A stretch of DNA of 13,523 bases. Source: CAZEAN01 sp964510225 (lineage in GTDB: Bacteria; Planctomycetota; Planctomycetia; Isosphaerales; Isosphaeraceae). Positions 6,773-13,523 of the stretch are shown here, one piece after another. The notes under the pieces were generated by a model, which was given only the letters and a program-made list of their open reading frames with translations, was not told the DNA's origin and did no database searches. The position numbers were made by a program, and so were the translations under genes. How positions within the stretch are numbered: the stretch's first letter is position 1; each line of letters opens with the position of its first letter. The stretch covers positions 1 through 13,523 of the forward strand of contig CAZEAN010000155.1 of assembly GCA_964510225.1 (NCBI GenBank), read 5' to 3'.

Positions 6773-8083
6773 ATGGCGCATAGTGCACCCAGTGTTCTCC
6801 CTTCCTTTGATACAGGGACCTCGGAGACCTTTCGACCCCGGCCTGCCGGAACATTCGAGGACGCAGGGCTCACTCCGGCACTGGTTGAATCCCTCGTCCT
6901 TAAGTTCCTCGTCGGCGCCGGTGAAGCGAGTGGTCGACGGATTGCAGACGAACTCGGGCTCCCCTTCAGTCCATTTCCGGAATACCTCCGCCATCTCAAA
7001 TCACAGCAGATCGTTTCCTATGCAAATACCGCGACGGCAAATGACTATCGCTATTCCCTGACCGATTCGGGCCGTGCCCGCGCCCGGAAGCATCTTCAGG
7101 AGTGTGCTTACGTTGGAACAGCGCCAGTCCCGTTTAAAGATTACCTCGAGAGCGTTGCCGCCCAATCGATCGCCAAAGAACAACCCACCGAGGCTGATCT
7201 CCGCCAAGCCTTTTCTGACCTCTTGATCGACGACTCGATGTTTGAATCCCTCGGGCCAGCGATCAACTCGGGCAAGGGGCTCTTCCTTTATGGTTACCCG
7301 GGAAACGGCAAGACGAGTATTGCCGAGCGGATCACCAAGTGTTTTGGGACGAACGTCTGGATCCCCCGCGTCATCAACATCGAAGGCCAGATAGTCACCC
7401 TCTTCGACAGTGCTAAGCACGAACCGATCCGACCCCGGCGGGGGGGAATCTTGCGTGATGATGCTCAAGATGATCGCTGGATTGAAATTAAGCGCCCGAC
7501 AATCGTCGCTGGTGGCGAACTCACGATGGAGAATCTTGAGATCTACCACGATACCGCAAACAACATCTGCGAGGCCCCGCTCCAATTGAAATCCAATAAC
7601 GGTACTTTCCTGATCGACGACTTCGGCCGACAGCGGATGGCCCCGATCGAATTACTGAACCGTTGGATCGTCCCACTTGAGAAGCGTTACGACTTCTTGA
7701 GGCTCCCGAGCGGCAAAACGGTCCAAGTTCCCTTCGATCAATTGATCTTGTTCTCCACAAACCTTGAGCCAAAGGATCTCGTGGACGAAGCGTTCCTCCG
7801 ACGGATCCCATACAAGATCAATGCCGCCGACCCGACGGAAGAGAACTTCCGAAAGCTCTTCTCGATCTTTGCGCCTAAGATGGGATTTGAGGCATTCGAC
7901 GACGCGGTCATTGATGACTTGATCAACCGGCACTACAAGGCCGTTGAGAGACCGTTCCGGGCCTGTCAACCTCGTGACCTTCTGCTCCAAGTCCGGAACT
8001 ACTGTAACTACCACCAGTTCCCGCTTCAGCTAAAATCAGAATACTTTGATTTTGCGGTAGGGAATTACTTCACGGTGATGTGA
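6773..8083 (+). CDS. Winged-helix / AAA+ ATPase, function unknown
   Basis: A 436-residue protein. Residues about 33-110 look like a winged-helix domain (LTPALVESLVLKFLVGAGEA, RRIADELGLP, then YSLTDSGRARARKHL). Residues about 140-410 form an AAA+ module: Walker A GYPGNGKT at 174-181, Walker B TFLIDDFG at 278-285, a sensor-1-like FSTN at 327-330, an arginine-finger-like FLRRI at 341-345 and a sensor-2-like RACQPRDLL at 396-404. No signal peptide or membrane segment is present. ATG 6773 has AGGAG 7 nt upstream; the GTG at 6770 is the alternative start. The gene lies 80 nt after tsaE and 40 nt before the flavoprotein gene on the same strand. The domain pair suggests an ATP-driven regulator or remodeler that may bind DNA or a protein partner; I cannot name the substrate. 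All catalytic motifs are intact. Confidence 0.85.
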   Translation: MAHSAPSVLPSFDTGTSETFRPRPAGTFEDAGLTPALVESLVLKFLVGAGEASGRRIADELGLPFSPFPEYLRHLKSQQIVSYANTATANDYRYSLTDSGRARARKHLQECAYVGTAPVPFKDYLESVAAQSIAKEQPTEADLRQAFSDLLIDDSMFESLGPAINSGKGLFLYGYPGNGKTSIAERITKCFGTNVWIPRVINIEGQIVTLFDSAKHEPIRPRRGGILRDDAQDDRWIEIKRPTIVAGGELTMENLEIYHDTANNICEAPLQLKSNNGTFLIDDFGRQRMAPIELLNRWIVPLEKRYDFLRLPSGKTVQVPFDQLILFSTNLEPKDLVDEAFLRRIPYKINAADPTEENFRKLFSIFAPKMGFEAFDDAVIDDLINRHYKAVERPFRACQPRDLLLQVRNYCNYHQFPLQLKSEYFDFAVGNYFTVM

Positions 8084-8113
8084 TCTCCCGATCGCTAGGA
8101 GCGGGAGCACTTC

Positions 8114-8117
8114 GAGG
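8114..8117 (+). promoter_or_regulatory. Ribosome binding site supporting a TTG start
   Basis: GAGG stands 6 nt before the TTG at 8124. The frame is closed by a TGA at 8076 and has no ATG or GTG between that stop and 8124, so the flavoprotein probably starts at this TTG. Confidence 0.5.
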
Positions 8118-8123
8118 CACGGT

Positions 8124-9458
8124 TTGGATGACTCCAGCGTCCCATTCGACGTGGTGGTGATCGGTGCTGGTGCCGCTGGTCTCGTGGCCGGCATCCGTGC
8201 CGCCGAACGAGGGCTCCGCGTCCTGGTCTTAGAGAAGAACCGCAAACCCGGGGTCAAAATTCTGATCTCAGGAGGGACACGCTGCAACATCACCAATGCA
8301 CGAGGACTCCGCCGACTTAACGTCGTTAGTGGTCCCATCGATCCCGCATACGACCCTGATCAATCAAAGGGATCTAGCAAGATCGCTAAGGCGTTTGGTC
8401 CCGGTGGGCAATTTCTCGGTCCAGCGCTGAAGGAGTTCAGCGTTGAGCAATCGATCGCCCTCTTCGAGGCCGAAGGGGTTGCGACCAAGATCGAAGCCAA
8501 CGGAAAGGTCTTCCCGGTTTCCGATAAAGCGATTGATGTCTTGAATGCACTCGTCGGTCGACTGAATCGATCGGGTGCCGAACTCCGACTCCAGTCCCCT
8601 GCTCTCAAAGTCAGCCACCTTGAGTCTGGATCTGAGACTCCATTTAGTATTGATCTTGGATCCGGATCAGTCCGGGCTCGCCAAGTAATTCTGGCGGTCG
8701 GTGGGAAGTCATTCCCGGGAGCGGGGACCGTCGGAGATGGCTACCGCTTTGCAGCCGAACTTGGGCACACCATCGTCCTGCCGAGACCGGCCTTGGTCCC
8801 AATTCGGGTCGAGGAGTCTTGGATTACAGGGCTGAAAGGGATCACGATGCCGAAAGTCGCCGTCGCCGCCTTGGCTTCGGACGGTAGCGTCGCTGCCTCA
8901 CGAATCGAAGCGGTCCTCTTCGCCCACTTTGGACTCACGGGGCCAGCGATCCTCGACATTAGTGAACCGATCGCTCGTGCGGCCCCCCAAGAACGGTTCC
9001 GAGTCCGACTCGATCTGCTCCCTGATTCAAGGTGGGATGCGGTTGATCGGACCCTGGGAGAAGCCGCGCGGTCGGGACGTCGGACTGTCATGAACCTTCT
9101 GCCAGACTCAATCCCGAAGCGACTTGCCGAAGGGATCGTCCGCGCCGCTCAGATTCCAGAGCATCGGATTGGTCCAGAACTTTCAAAGGTGGAACGGAAA
9201 CGCCTTGTCCAGCAACTTAAGGCTCTTGAGCTAAGAACTACCGGGACACTTGGATTCGAAAAGGCTGAGGTCACCAGTGGTGGAATCGCTCTCGAGGAAG
9301 TCAACTCGAAGACGATGGAGAGCCGTCTTTGTCCGGGCCTCTTTGTCATCGGTGAAGTCCTCGACCTCAACGGACTCATCGGCGGATACAACTTTCAGGC
9401 CGCCTGGAGTACAGGTTGGCTTGCGGGGAGTTCTGTATCGAAATCCTCGGTAATCTAA
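8124..9458 (+). CDS. FAD/NAD(P)-binding flavoprotein, HI0933/YhiN/BaiN family
   Basis: A 444-residue cytoplasmic flavoprotein. The N-terminus is a Rossmann dinucleotide-binding fold, VVVIGAGAAGLVAG at 10-23, closed by the acidic residue of VLEKN (35-39). The family hallmark KILISGGTRCNITN follows at 45-58. A central AVGGKSFPGAGTVGDGY segment and the C-terminal FAD-contact region (FVIGEVLDLNGLIGGYNFQ) are also typical. One family member, BaiN, has been linked to bile-acid dehydroxylation in gut clostridia, but most members including E. coli YhiN have no settled function, so no specific reaction is claimed. The start is a TTG preceded by GAGG; no ATG start is available. It ends the co-directional run that begins with glycerate kinase and is followed 5 nt after its stop by a small hairpin. 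Confidence 0.9.
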   Translation: MDDSSVPFDVVVIGAGAAGLVAGIRAAERGLRVLVLEKNRKPGVKILISGGTRCNITNARGLRRLNVVSGPIDPAYDPDQSKGSSKIAKAFGPGGQFLGPALKEFSVEQSIALFEAEGVATKIEANGKVFPVSDKAIDVLNALVGRLNRSGAELRLQSPALKVSHLESGSETPFSIDLGSGSVRARQVILAVGGKSFPGAGTVGDGYRFAAELGHTIVLPRPALVPIRVEESWITGLKGITMPKVAVAALASDGSVAASRIEAVLFAHFGLTGPAILDISEPIARAAPQERFRVRLDLLPDSRWDAVDRTLGEAARSGRRTVMNLLPDSIPKRLAEGIVRAAQIPEHRIGPELSKVERKRLVQQLKALELRTTGTLGFEKAEVTSGGIALEEVNSKTMESRLCPGLFVIGEVLDLNGLIGGYNFQAAWSTGWLAGSSVSKSSVI

Positions 9459-9463
9459 TGTAA

Positions 9464-9484
9464 GAGTCGGCCGACCTCCGACTC
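9464..9484 (+). terminator. Hairpin just after the flavoprotein gene
   Basis: A perfect 7-bp inverted repeat (GAGTCGG 9464-9470 with CCGACTC 9478-9484) around a 7-nt loop starts 5 nt after the stop codon. It also contains the 10-bp palindrome GTCGGCCGAC (9466-9475). The following bases are A-rich rather than T-rich. A transcript-end role is inferred from position. The rest of the gap to 9688 shows only another short palindrome (GACTGCAGTC, 9627-9636). Confidence 0.4.
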
Positions 9485-9688
9485 AAATACTAAGATAGAA
9501 ATGTGACAGTTCTCAAGGCAATTGCGTCGTGTCATCAGTTGTCGGCTTGATCGTAACAATCACGATTAAAGTTGCGTAGCAGTCAGTCGCACATACGTAC
9601 TCGTTCAAATCTCCGCTGTAGGTGATGACTGCAGTCTGGATTTAGCCCGATCAAAACTTTCCCCACTTGTCGACTCCAGGAACTTCTC

Positions 9689-10087
9689 ATGAATGACCTT
9701 TTTCTTCCCTCGAAACGATCAATCAAACTTCCAAACATCAGCTCGATCCTGATCGGAATTCTTGGGATTCTACTTACCGTGATCGCCGGTTGTGGTGGGT
9801 CAAGTAGCGAGCTTGATATCGCCCGACGCTCCATTCGACCGGGAACCCCGTTGCGGGTGGCGGCACGATCTGTGCCGATCTACACCTACTCTGAAGATCT
9901 GACCGAGCCATGGCTTGCGCCTACTGGTGAGACTCTTGATGTTGATTACCGGCTCACCGCTGAAGGCGAGATGCTTCAACTTCCGGTCGGCCCTAACGGC
10001 GATGTGATGGAAGTCGTTCCCATCGAGCAAGGTGATTCGCCACGTTATCTTGCGTTGCAAGACATCGAATTCACTCGGATCGATTGA
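9689..10087 (+). CDS. Small predicted lipoprotein, function unknown
   Basis: A 132-residue protein with a type II signal peptide: basic n-region (SKRSIK), hydrophobic stretch (SSILIGILGILLTV) and lipobox VIAGC with the acylated cysteine at residue 35, followed by a flexible GGSSSE linker. The mature part of about 98 residues is acidic and strand-rich (VDYRLTAEGEMLQLPVG, VMEVVPIEQ) and matches no family I recognise. ATG 9689 has AGGA 7 nt upstream. The gene is monocistronic by layout: 230 nt separate it from the flavoprotein, and it converges on hslU with only 27 nt between the two stop codons. It is predicted to sit on the inner or outer membrane facing the periplasm; the residue after the cysteine is Gly, so no inner-membrane Asp retention signal is seen. 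Confidence 0.82.
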   Translation: MNDLFLPSKRSIKLPNISSILIGILGILLTVIAGCGGSSSELDIARRSIRPGTPLRVAARSVPIYTYSEDLTEPWLAPTGETLDVDYRLTAEGEMLQLPVGPNGDVMEVVPIEQGDSPRYLALQDIEFTRID

Positions 10088-10114
10088 TTGCAATGAATTG
10101 TGATGTTCGATGAG

Positions 10115-11488
10115 TCAGAGGATGTAGCGGCGAAGATCCTCGTCAACTGTCAACGGTCCGAGGATCTCGCGGACATAGTCTGGTTCAATCCTCACCTTCT
10201 TTTCCGAACGCTCGGGCGCATCGAAGCTGATCTGCTCGACCACTCGTTCCAAGATGGTGTGCAGGCGACGGGCACCGATATTCTGGGTTGATCGATTGAC
10301 ACTGAAAGCAATCTCCGCCATCACATCGATCGCCTCGTCCGCGAATTCGAGTTCAAGGCCTTCGGTACCCAGGAGCGCTTCGTATTGACGGAGCAGCGAA
10401 GCCCGAGGCTCTCGGAGAATCCTCGCAAAGTCGTCACGGGTAAGGTCACTCAACTCAACCCGGATCGGGAACCGACCCTGCAACTCAGGCATGAGGTCGG
10501 ACGGCTTGGCACGGTGAAACGCCCCCGCCGCCATGAAGAGGATGAAGTCAGTCCGGACGGGCCCGTACTTGGTGGTCACGGTTGTTCCTTCGACAATCGG
10601 AAGGAGATCGCGCTGCACTCCTTGGCGTGAGACATCCGGCCCTCGACCCGATCCTTCATCACCGGCGACCTTGTCGATTTCGTCCAGAAAGACGATTCCC
10701 GAGTTCTCAGCGAGATCGACCGCCGTCCGATTAATCTTCTCCGGATCAAGCAACTCTTCTACTTCTTGTTCGATCAGGAGTGGCCGAGCCTCACGGACCG
10801 GAAGTCGGCGCTCCTGCGACGGCTTCGGCATCATCTTTTCGAACATGTTTTGGAGATCCATCTCGAGCTGCTCTGTGTTCGCAGCTCCGAGAATCGAGAC
10901 CGGAGCCCCAGTACGTCCCGGAACGGTGATTTCGACCTCAGCGTCCTCCAGCTCTCCGGCCTCAAGCCGCTGTCGGATCTTGGAACGAGTCCGCTGGTAA
11001 CGCTCGGCGGGGTCATCTTCCGCCTCCATCCCTTCCTCTGATTCCTTCATGACCCGTCGCGATCGAGGTGGTTCCGGCGCGAGCAGATCGATCAGCTTCG
11101 ATTCGGCACGCTCTTTGGCCAAGGTTTCCACCCGGACGCGTTCCTGCTCTTTCACGAGGAGGATGCTGGCCTCAACGAGATCACGGATGATCCCCTCAAC
11201 ATCCCGACCGTAATACCCGACCTCGGTGAATTTGGTCGCTTCGACCTTGATGAAGGGCGCACCGACGAGCTGGGCGAGCCGCCGTGCAATCTCCGTTTTG
11301 CCGACCCCAGTCGGCCCGATCAGGAGAATATTCTTCGGAGTCACGTACTCTCGGATCGACTCTTCAAGCTGTCGACGTCGCCAACGATCACGGAGAGCCA
11401 AGGCAACAGCTCGTTTTGCGTCTTGCTGGCCAACAATATCACGATCGAGTTCGGCAACGATCTGCCGAGGAGTTAAGTCGTCGCGCAC
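10115..11488 (-). CDS. hslU: ATP-dependent protease ATPase subunit HslU
   Basis: AAA+ unfoldase that feeds substrates to the HslV peptidase in the cytoplasm. The 457-residue protein is slightly longer than E. coli HslU (443). It has the N-terminal TPRQIVAELDRDIVGQQDAK, Walker A GPTGVGKT at 58-65, the pore segment EVGYYGRDVE at 89-98, an intermediate (I) domain at about 110-240 rich in charged residues, Walker B IVFLDEID at 265-272, and the conserved C-terminal tail ending RYIL, which in known structures inserts into HslV pockets. The usual pore loop is GYVG; here it is GYYG. The start is GTG at 11488, with GGAGGAA upstream inside the end of hslV. The two genes overlap by 16 nt, so translational coupling is likely. 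Confidence 0.96.
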   Translation of the reverse strand: MRDDLTPRQIVAELDRDIVGQQDAKRAVALALRDRWRRRQLEESIREYVTPKNILLIGPTGVGKTEIARRLAQLVGAPFIKVEATKFTEVGYYGRDVEGIIRDLVEASILLVKEQERVRVETLAKERAESKLIDLLAPEPPRSRRVMKESEEGMEAEDDPAERYQRTRSKIRQRLEAGELEDAEVEITVPGRTGAPVSILGAANTEQLEMDLQNMFEKMMPKPSQERRLPVREARPLLIEQEVEELLDPEKINRTAVDLAENSGIVFLDEIDKVAGDEGSGRGPDVSRQGVQRDLLPIVEGTTVTTKYGPVRTDFILFMAAGAFHRAKPSDLMPELQGRFPIRVELSDLTRDDFARILREPRASLLRQYEALLGTEGLELEFADEAIDVMAEIAFSVNRSTQNIGARRLHTILERVVEQISFDAPERSEKKVRIEPDYVREILGPLTVDEDLRRYIL

Positions 11489-12057
11489 GGTAATTCCTCC
11501 ACCGTGAGCTGATCATTCGTGTAGATATCGATCCCGGCCGCGATCAGGAGCGACTCGTGGACGATTTCGGCAGGTTTCAGATCGGTCTTACTAATCAAGG
11601 CCCGAGCGGCCGCTAAGGCATAAGGACCACCAGAACCAGCCGCAAGGACTCCATCGGTCGGTTGGATCACGTCTCCGGAACCGCTCAGCATCAGACTGAC
11701 CCGGGCATCGGCGACAATCAGGATCGCCTCAAGGCGTCGGAGGGCGCGATCAGTCCGCCAGAGTTTTGCCAGCTCAATTGCTGCACGCGAGACATTCTCC
11801 GGATGGTCCTTCAGCTTGGATTCGAACCGTTCCAGGAGAGCAAAGCCATCGGCAGCGCTTCCGGCGAATCCAGTAAGGACTTTCCCCTCATGGAGCCTCC
11901 GGACCTTCGAGGCATCCCCCTTCATGATCTGGGTTCCCAAGGTCACTTGCCCATCACCGCCGAGGGCAACGTGACCATCACGTCGGACCGCAAGGATCGT
12001 CGTCGCGTGCCAGCCTGGGTTTGTCGGACTCGTCGAGTTCATCGAGGGACTCTGCAT
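11473..12057 (-). CDS. hslV: ATP-dependent protease peptidase subunit HslV
   Basis: Threonine peptidase of the HslVU complex. Counting the first Thr of HATTIL as residue 1, the catalytic and structural positions fall where they do in E. coli: Thr1, Asp17 (GGDGQ), Lys33 (SKVRRL) and Ser124 (GSGGPYA). The chain therefore needs removal of a short propeptide ending in WHA to free Thr1, unlike E. coli HslV where only Met is removed. The exact start is uncertain: ATG 12057 gives an 18-residue propeptide, ATG 12042 a 13-residue one, and a TTG at 12081 would extend it further; none has a clear Shine-Dalgarno. The stop at 11473 lies inside hslU. The C-terminal part is family-typical (ARALISKTDL, IYTNDQLTVEEL). 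Confidence 0.93.
   Translation of the reverse strand: MQSPSMNSTSPTNPGWHATTILAVRRDGHVALGGDGQVTLGTQIMKGDASKVRRLHEGKVLTGFAGSAADGFALLERFESKLKDHPENVSRAAIELAKLWRTDRALRRLEAILIVADARVSLMLSGSGDVIQPTDGVLAAGSGGPYALAAARALISKTDLKPAEIVHESLLIAAGIDIYTNDQLTVEELPCATT
11494..11500 (-). promoter_or_regulatory. Ribosome binding site of hslU inside hslV
   Basis: On the minus strand GGAGGAA (11500-11494) lies 5 nt before the GTG start of hslU, within the last codons of hslV. It supports the GTG at 11488 and coupled translation of the two subunits. Confidence 0.6.
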
Positions 12058-12084
12058 GCGGATCACGTTCCAGAGCTTCAAGTG

Positions 12085-12118
12085 GTTATTGCATCGTACG
12101 GATATTGTCCAATGGACA
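12085..12118 (-). promoter_or_regulatory. Possible hslVU promoter with a 13-bp palindrome
   Basis: TGTCCA-A-TGGACA (12106-12118) is a perfect palindrome around one central base. Read on the minus strand, its arm TGGACA at 12111-12106 matches the sigma-70 -35 consensus at five of six bases, and AATAAC at 12090-12085 is a weak -10 candidate with a 15-nt spacer. This would start transcription just upstream of the hslV ATG candidates at 12057 and 12042 and argue against the TTG at 12081. The spacer is short and the -10 poor, so this is tentative. Confidence 0.25.
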
Positions 12119-12642
12119 CGAAGGCTCGGTTCCCTCGATCGTTAGAGTCGACCATTAGATTGCAGGTCCCAGCATATCGAAGTTAGGGTATTGGTCATCG
12201 GCCGGCAATCCAACAATTGAAATGCGATTATGTTCACCTTTGAATCACACCCAGCAAGACTCTCTGAGTAGTTCAAACCTCCGTTCACAATGCATGAAGA
12301 CCCAGCATGTAACGGTAAATTGCTTCCTGGCGGTCCCCTTGGCTCAGCGGAAACGACAACGGAGTGGACGAGGGACACTCGCTTACGACTGTCTTGTCCC
12401 TTCAGAGACCTCTGGAATTTCTTCGAGCGTCTCGGAGTTGCCGTCGGATTCTGGGGGCCCTAGCGAGAAGCACCTGGTCAGTGGTCCGAAGACGGGCCCG
12501 ATGGAATCATACCGATGTCCCCACTCGATTACTGCTGGGCGATCTGCTAGAACGAGTTCGCCAGCAATCGGCACCTGTCGCCGGTAGGGTATTTTTCCGT
12601 CGTGGCTTCGTCCACGAACTCGTCACGGAGACACGCACCTTG
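12119..12642. other. Divergent intergenic region without a convincing gene
   Basis: About 520 bases between the hslVU promoter side and the sulfatase gene. Short frames exist on both strands (for example 12222-12587 on plus and 12383-12574 on minus), but they overlap each other, lack good ribosome binding sites and have no recognised motif. A small stem (TCGTGG 12600-12605 with CCACGA 12612-12617) lies just before the sulfatase start, after a T-run at 12592-12596. The region must hold the sulfatase promoter, but I could not identify clear boxes. Confidence 0.5.
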
Positions 12643-13523
12643 ATGACAACACGCACCATGATCACCGCCACGACTGCCTGTGCAGTGCTCATCTCATTCG
12701 GCTTGTTGCTTCCGACGGTGTCCCCAGGCCAGAGCAAACAACCAGGCGACGGACCGCAGGATAGATTCCCAGTCAAAGTCGATCGAGAGAGCTACCCACG
12801 TCCGGTCTACCGCTACCCCAATGCGAAGATCGGCCTGACCTACGAGGACTCCACGCCCGACTTCCCGCCACAAGTCTCCGCGCCCGAAGGGGCGCCGAAC
12901 ATCCTCCTCGTGCTGCTCGATGACGTCGGCTTCGGCTGCTCCAGCGCGTTCGGCGGGCTGGTGGAGATGCCCACCGCGGAACGGCTGGCCGCCCGCGGCC
13001 TGAAGTACAACGCCTTCCACACGACAGCCCTCTGCAGCCCGACCCGGGCTGCCCTCCTGACCGGCCGCAATCACCACTCCGTCGCCACCGGGGTGATCCA
13101 GGAGATCGCCAACGGCTACCCGGGCTACTCCGGCATCATCCCCAAGAGCTGCGGGACGATCGCGCGACTGTTACAGGTCAACGGCTACGCCACCGGCTTC
13201 TGGGGTAAGAATCACAACGTCCCGGATAACCAGACCAGCGCCGCCGGCCCCTTCGACAACTGGCCGACCAGCCAGGGCTTCGACGAGTTCTACGGCTTCA
13301 TCGGCGGCGAGACCGACCAGTTCTACCCCGCGCTGGTCCGGGGCACGACGCCGGTCGATCCACCCGGGACGCCCGAGGAGGGTTATCACCTCACCACCGA
13401 CCTGGCGGACGACTGCATCGGCTGGATCCGGGAACAGAAGGCCATCGCCCCGGATCGCCCTTTCTTCGCCTACTTCTCCACCGGCGCAGCCCACGCCCCG
13501 CACCAGCCGCCGCTCGACTGGCG
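12643..13523 (+). CDS. Arylsulfatase (S1 family, Cys-type), 3' end missing
   Basis: The frame is open from the ATG at 12643 to the window end (293 complete codons, no stop). Residues 1-30 form a signal peptide (TTACAVLISFGLLLPTV core), so the enzyme is exported. The mature part begins a sulfatase alkaline-phosphatase-like fold: PNILLVLLDDVGFG at 85-98 with metal ligands Asp93 and Asp94, CSPTR at 131-135 whose cysteine is converted to formylglycine by a maturase (FGE or an anaerobic enzyme, not in the window), GKNHNVP at 188-194 with the active-site Lys and His, and HAPHQPP at 284-290. It hydrolyses sulfate esters; in Planctomycetota such enzymes commonly attack sulfated polysaccharides, but the substrate here is not readable. 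GGAG lies 12 nt before the ATG; the TTG at 12640 is an alternative start. Codon use is much more GC-rich at third positions from about 12780 onward than in the other genes. Confidence 0.93.
   Translation, partial: MTTRTMITATTACAVLISFGLLLPTVSPGQSKQPGDGPQDRFPVKVDRESYPRPVYRYPNAKIGLTYEDSTPDFPPQVSAPEGAPNILLVLLDDVGFGCSSAFGGLVEMPTAERLAARGLKYNAFHTTALCSPTRAALLTGRNHHSVATGVIQEIANGYPGYSGIIPKSCGTIARLLQVNGYATGFWGKNHNVPDNQTSAAGPFDNWPTSQGFDEFYGFIGGETDQFYPALVRGTTPVDPPGTPEEGYHLTTDLADDCIGWIREQKAIAPDRPFFAYFSTGAAHAPHQPPLDW

Noticed and set aside
10087..10094. ATTGCAAT palindrome between the lipoprotein and hslU stops as a two-way terminator
   Set aside because: Only 8 bp with no loop, so it cannot form a stable hairpin; no other stem is seen in the 27-nt gap.
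10533..11000. 155-codon plus-strand frame opposite hslU
   Set aside because: Antisense to a well conserved gene and rich in Ser and Arg, as expected of a shadow frame.
12222..12587. 121-codon plus-strand frame in the hslV-sulfatase gap
   Set aside because: Low-complexity Ser/Arg-rich translation, no ribosome binding site, no recognisable motif, and overlap with an equally weak frame on the other strand.
12694..13503. Minus-strand open frames at 12694-13077 and 13171-13503
   Set aside because: They are antisense shadows of the sulfatase gene; the plus frame has the CSPTR, DDVGFG and GKNH motifs, and high third-position GC creates long open frames on the opposite strand.

Overview
The window looks like chromosomal DNA of a Gram-negative-type bacterium, most probably a member of the Planctomycetota. 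The evidence is a secreted multi-module adhesin-like protein, a PEP-CTERM (exosortase-sorted) protein, a lipobox protein, a Cys-type S1 arylsulfatase with a signal peptide, and an hslV-hslU pair whose protease has a short N-terminal propeptide. This assignment is inferred from the gene set; no rRNA or other phylogenetic marker is present. I found no tRNA, rRNA, CRISPR array, insertion sequence or phage gene.

Layout: (1) 2-2920 (+) is the 3' part of a large secreted protein cut by the left edge, with a nidogen-like module and two pre-peptidase C-terminal (PPC) folds that each seem to carry an inserted beta-sandwich module. (2) 2921-3160 holds two strong hairpins. (3) 3161-3943 (+) is a PEP-CTERM protein, followed by a third hairpin. 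(4) 4051-9458 (+) is a co-directional run of conserved housekeeping genes: glycerate 2-kinase, thiL, tsaE, a winged-helix/AAA+ ATPase of unknown role, and an HI0933/BaiN-type flavoprotein. Gaps in this run are 14-80 nt. (5) 9689-10087 (+) is a small lipoprotein of unknown function. (6) 11473-12057 and 10115-11488 (-) are hslV-hslU, overlapping by 16 nt, convergent with the lipoprotein gene. (7) 12058-12642 is a roughly 585-base divergent intergenic region with a 13-bp palindrome in the likely hslVU promoter. (8) 12643-13523 (+) is the first 293 codons of an arylsulfatase cut by the right edge.

Functionally the window joins a housekeeping core (glycerate to phosphoglycerate; thiamine diphosphate synthesis; tRNA t6A modification; the HslVU ATP-dependent protease) with cell-surface genes on either side. 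The sulfatase stands apart in base use: 55 of 60 codons in 12841-13020 end in G or C, against 16 of the first 38 codons of hslU. This suggests a different origin or strong local codon selection.

I found no convincing new multi-gene system. The most interesting points are the nested modules in the left protein, the repeated gene-end hairpins without T-tracts, the GYYG pore loop of HslU, the unassigned winged-helix/AAA+ protein, and the composition break at the sulfatase.
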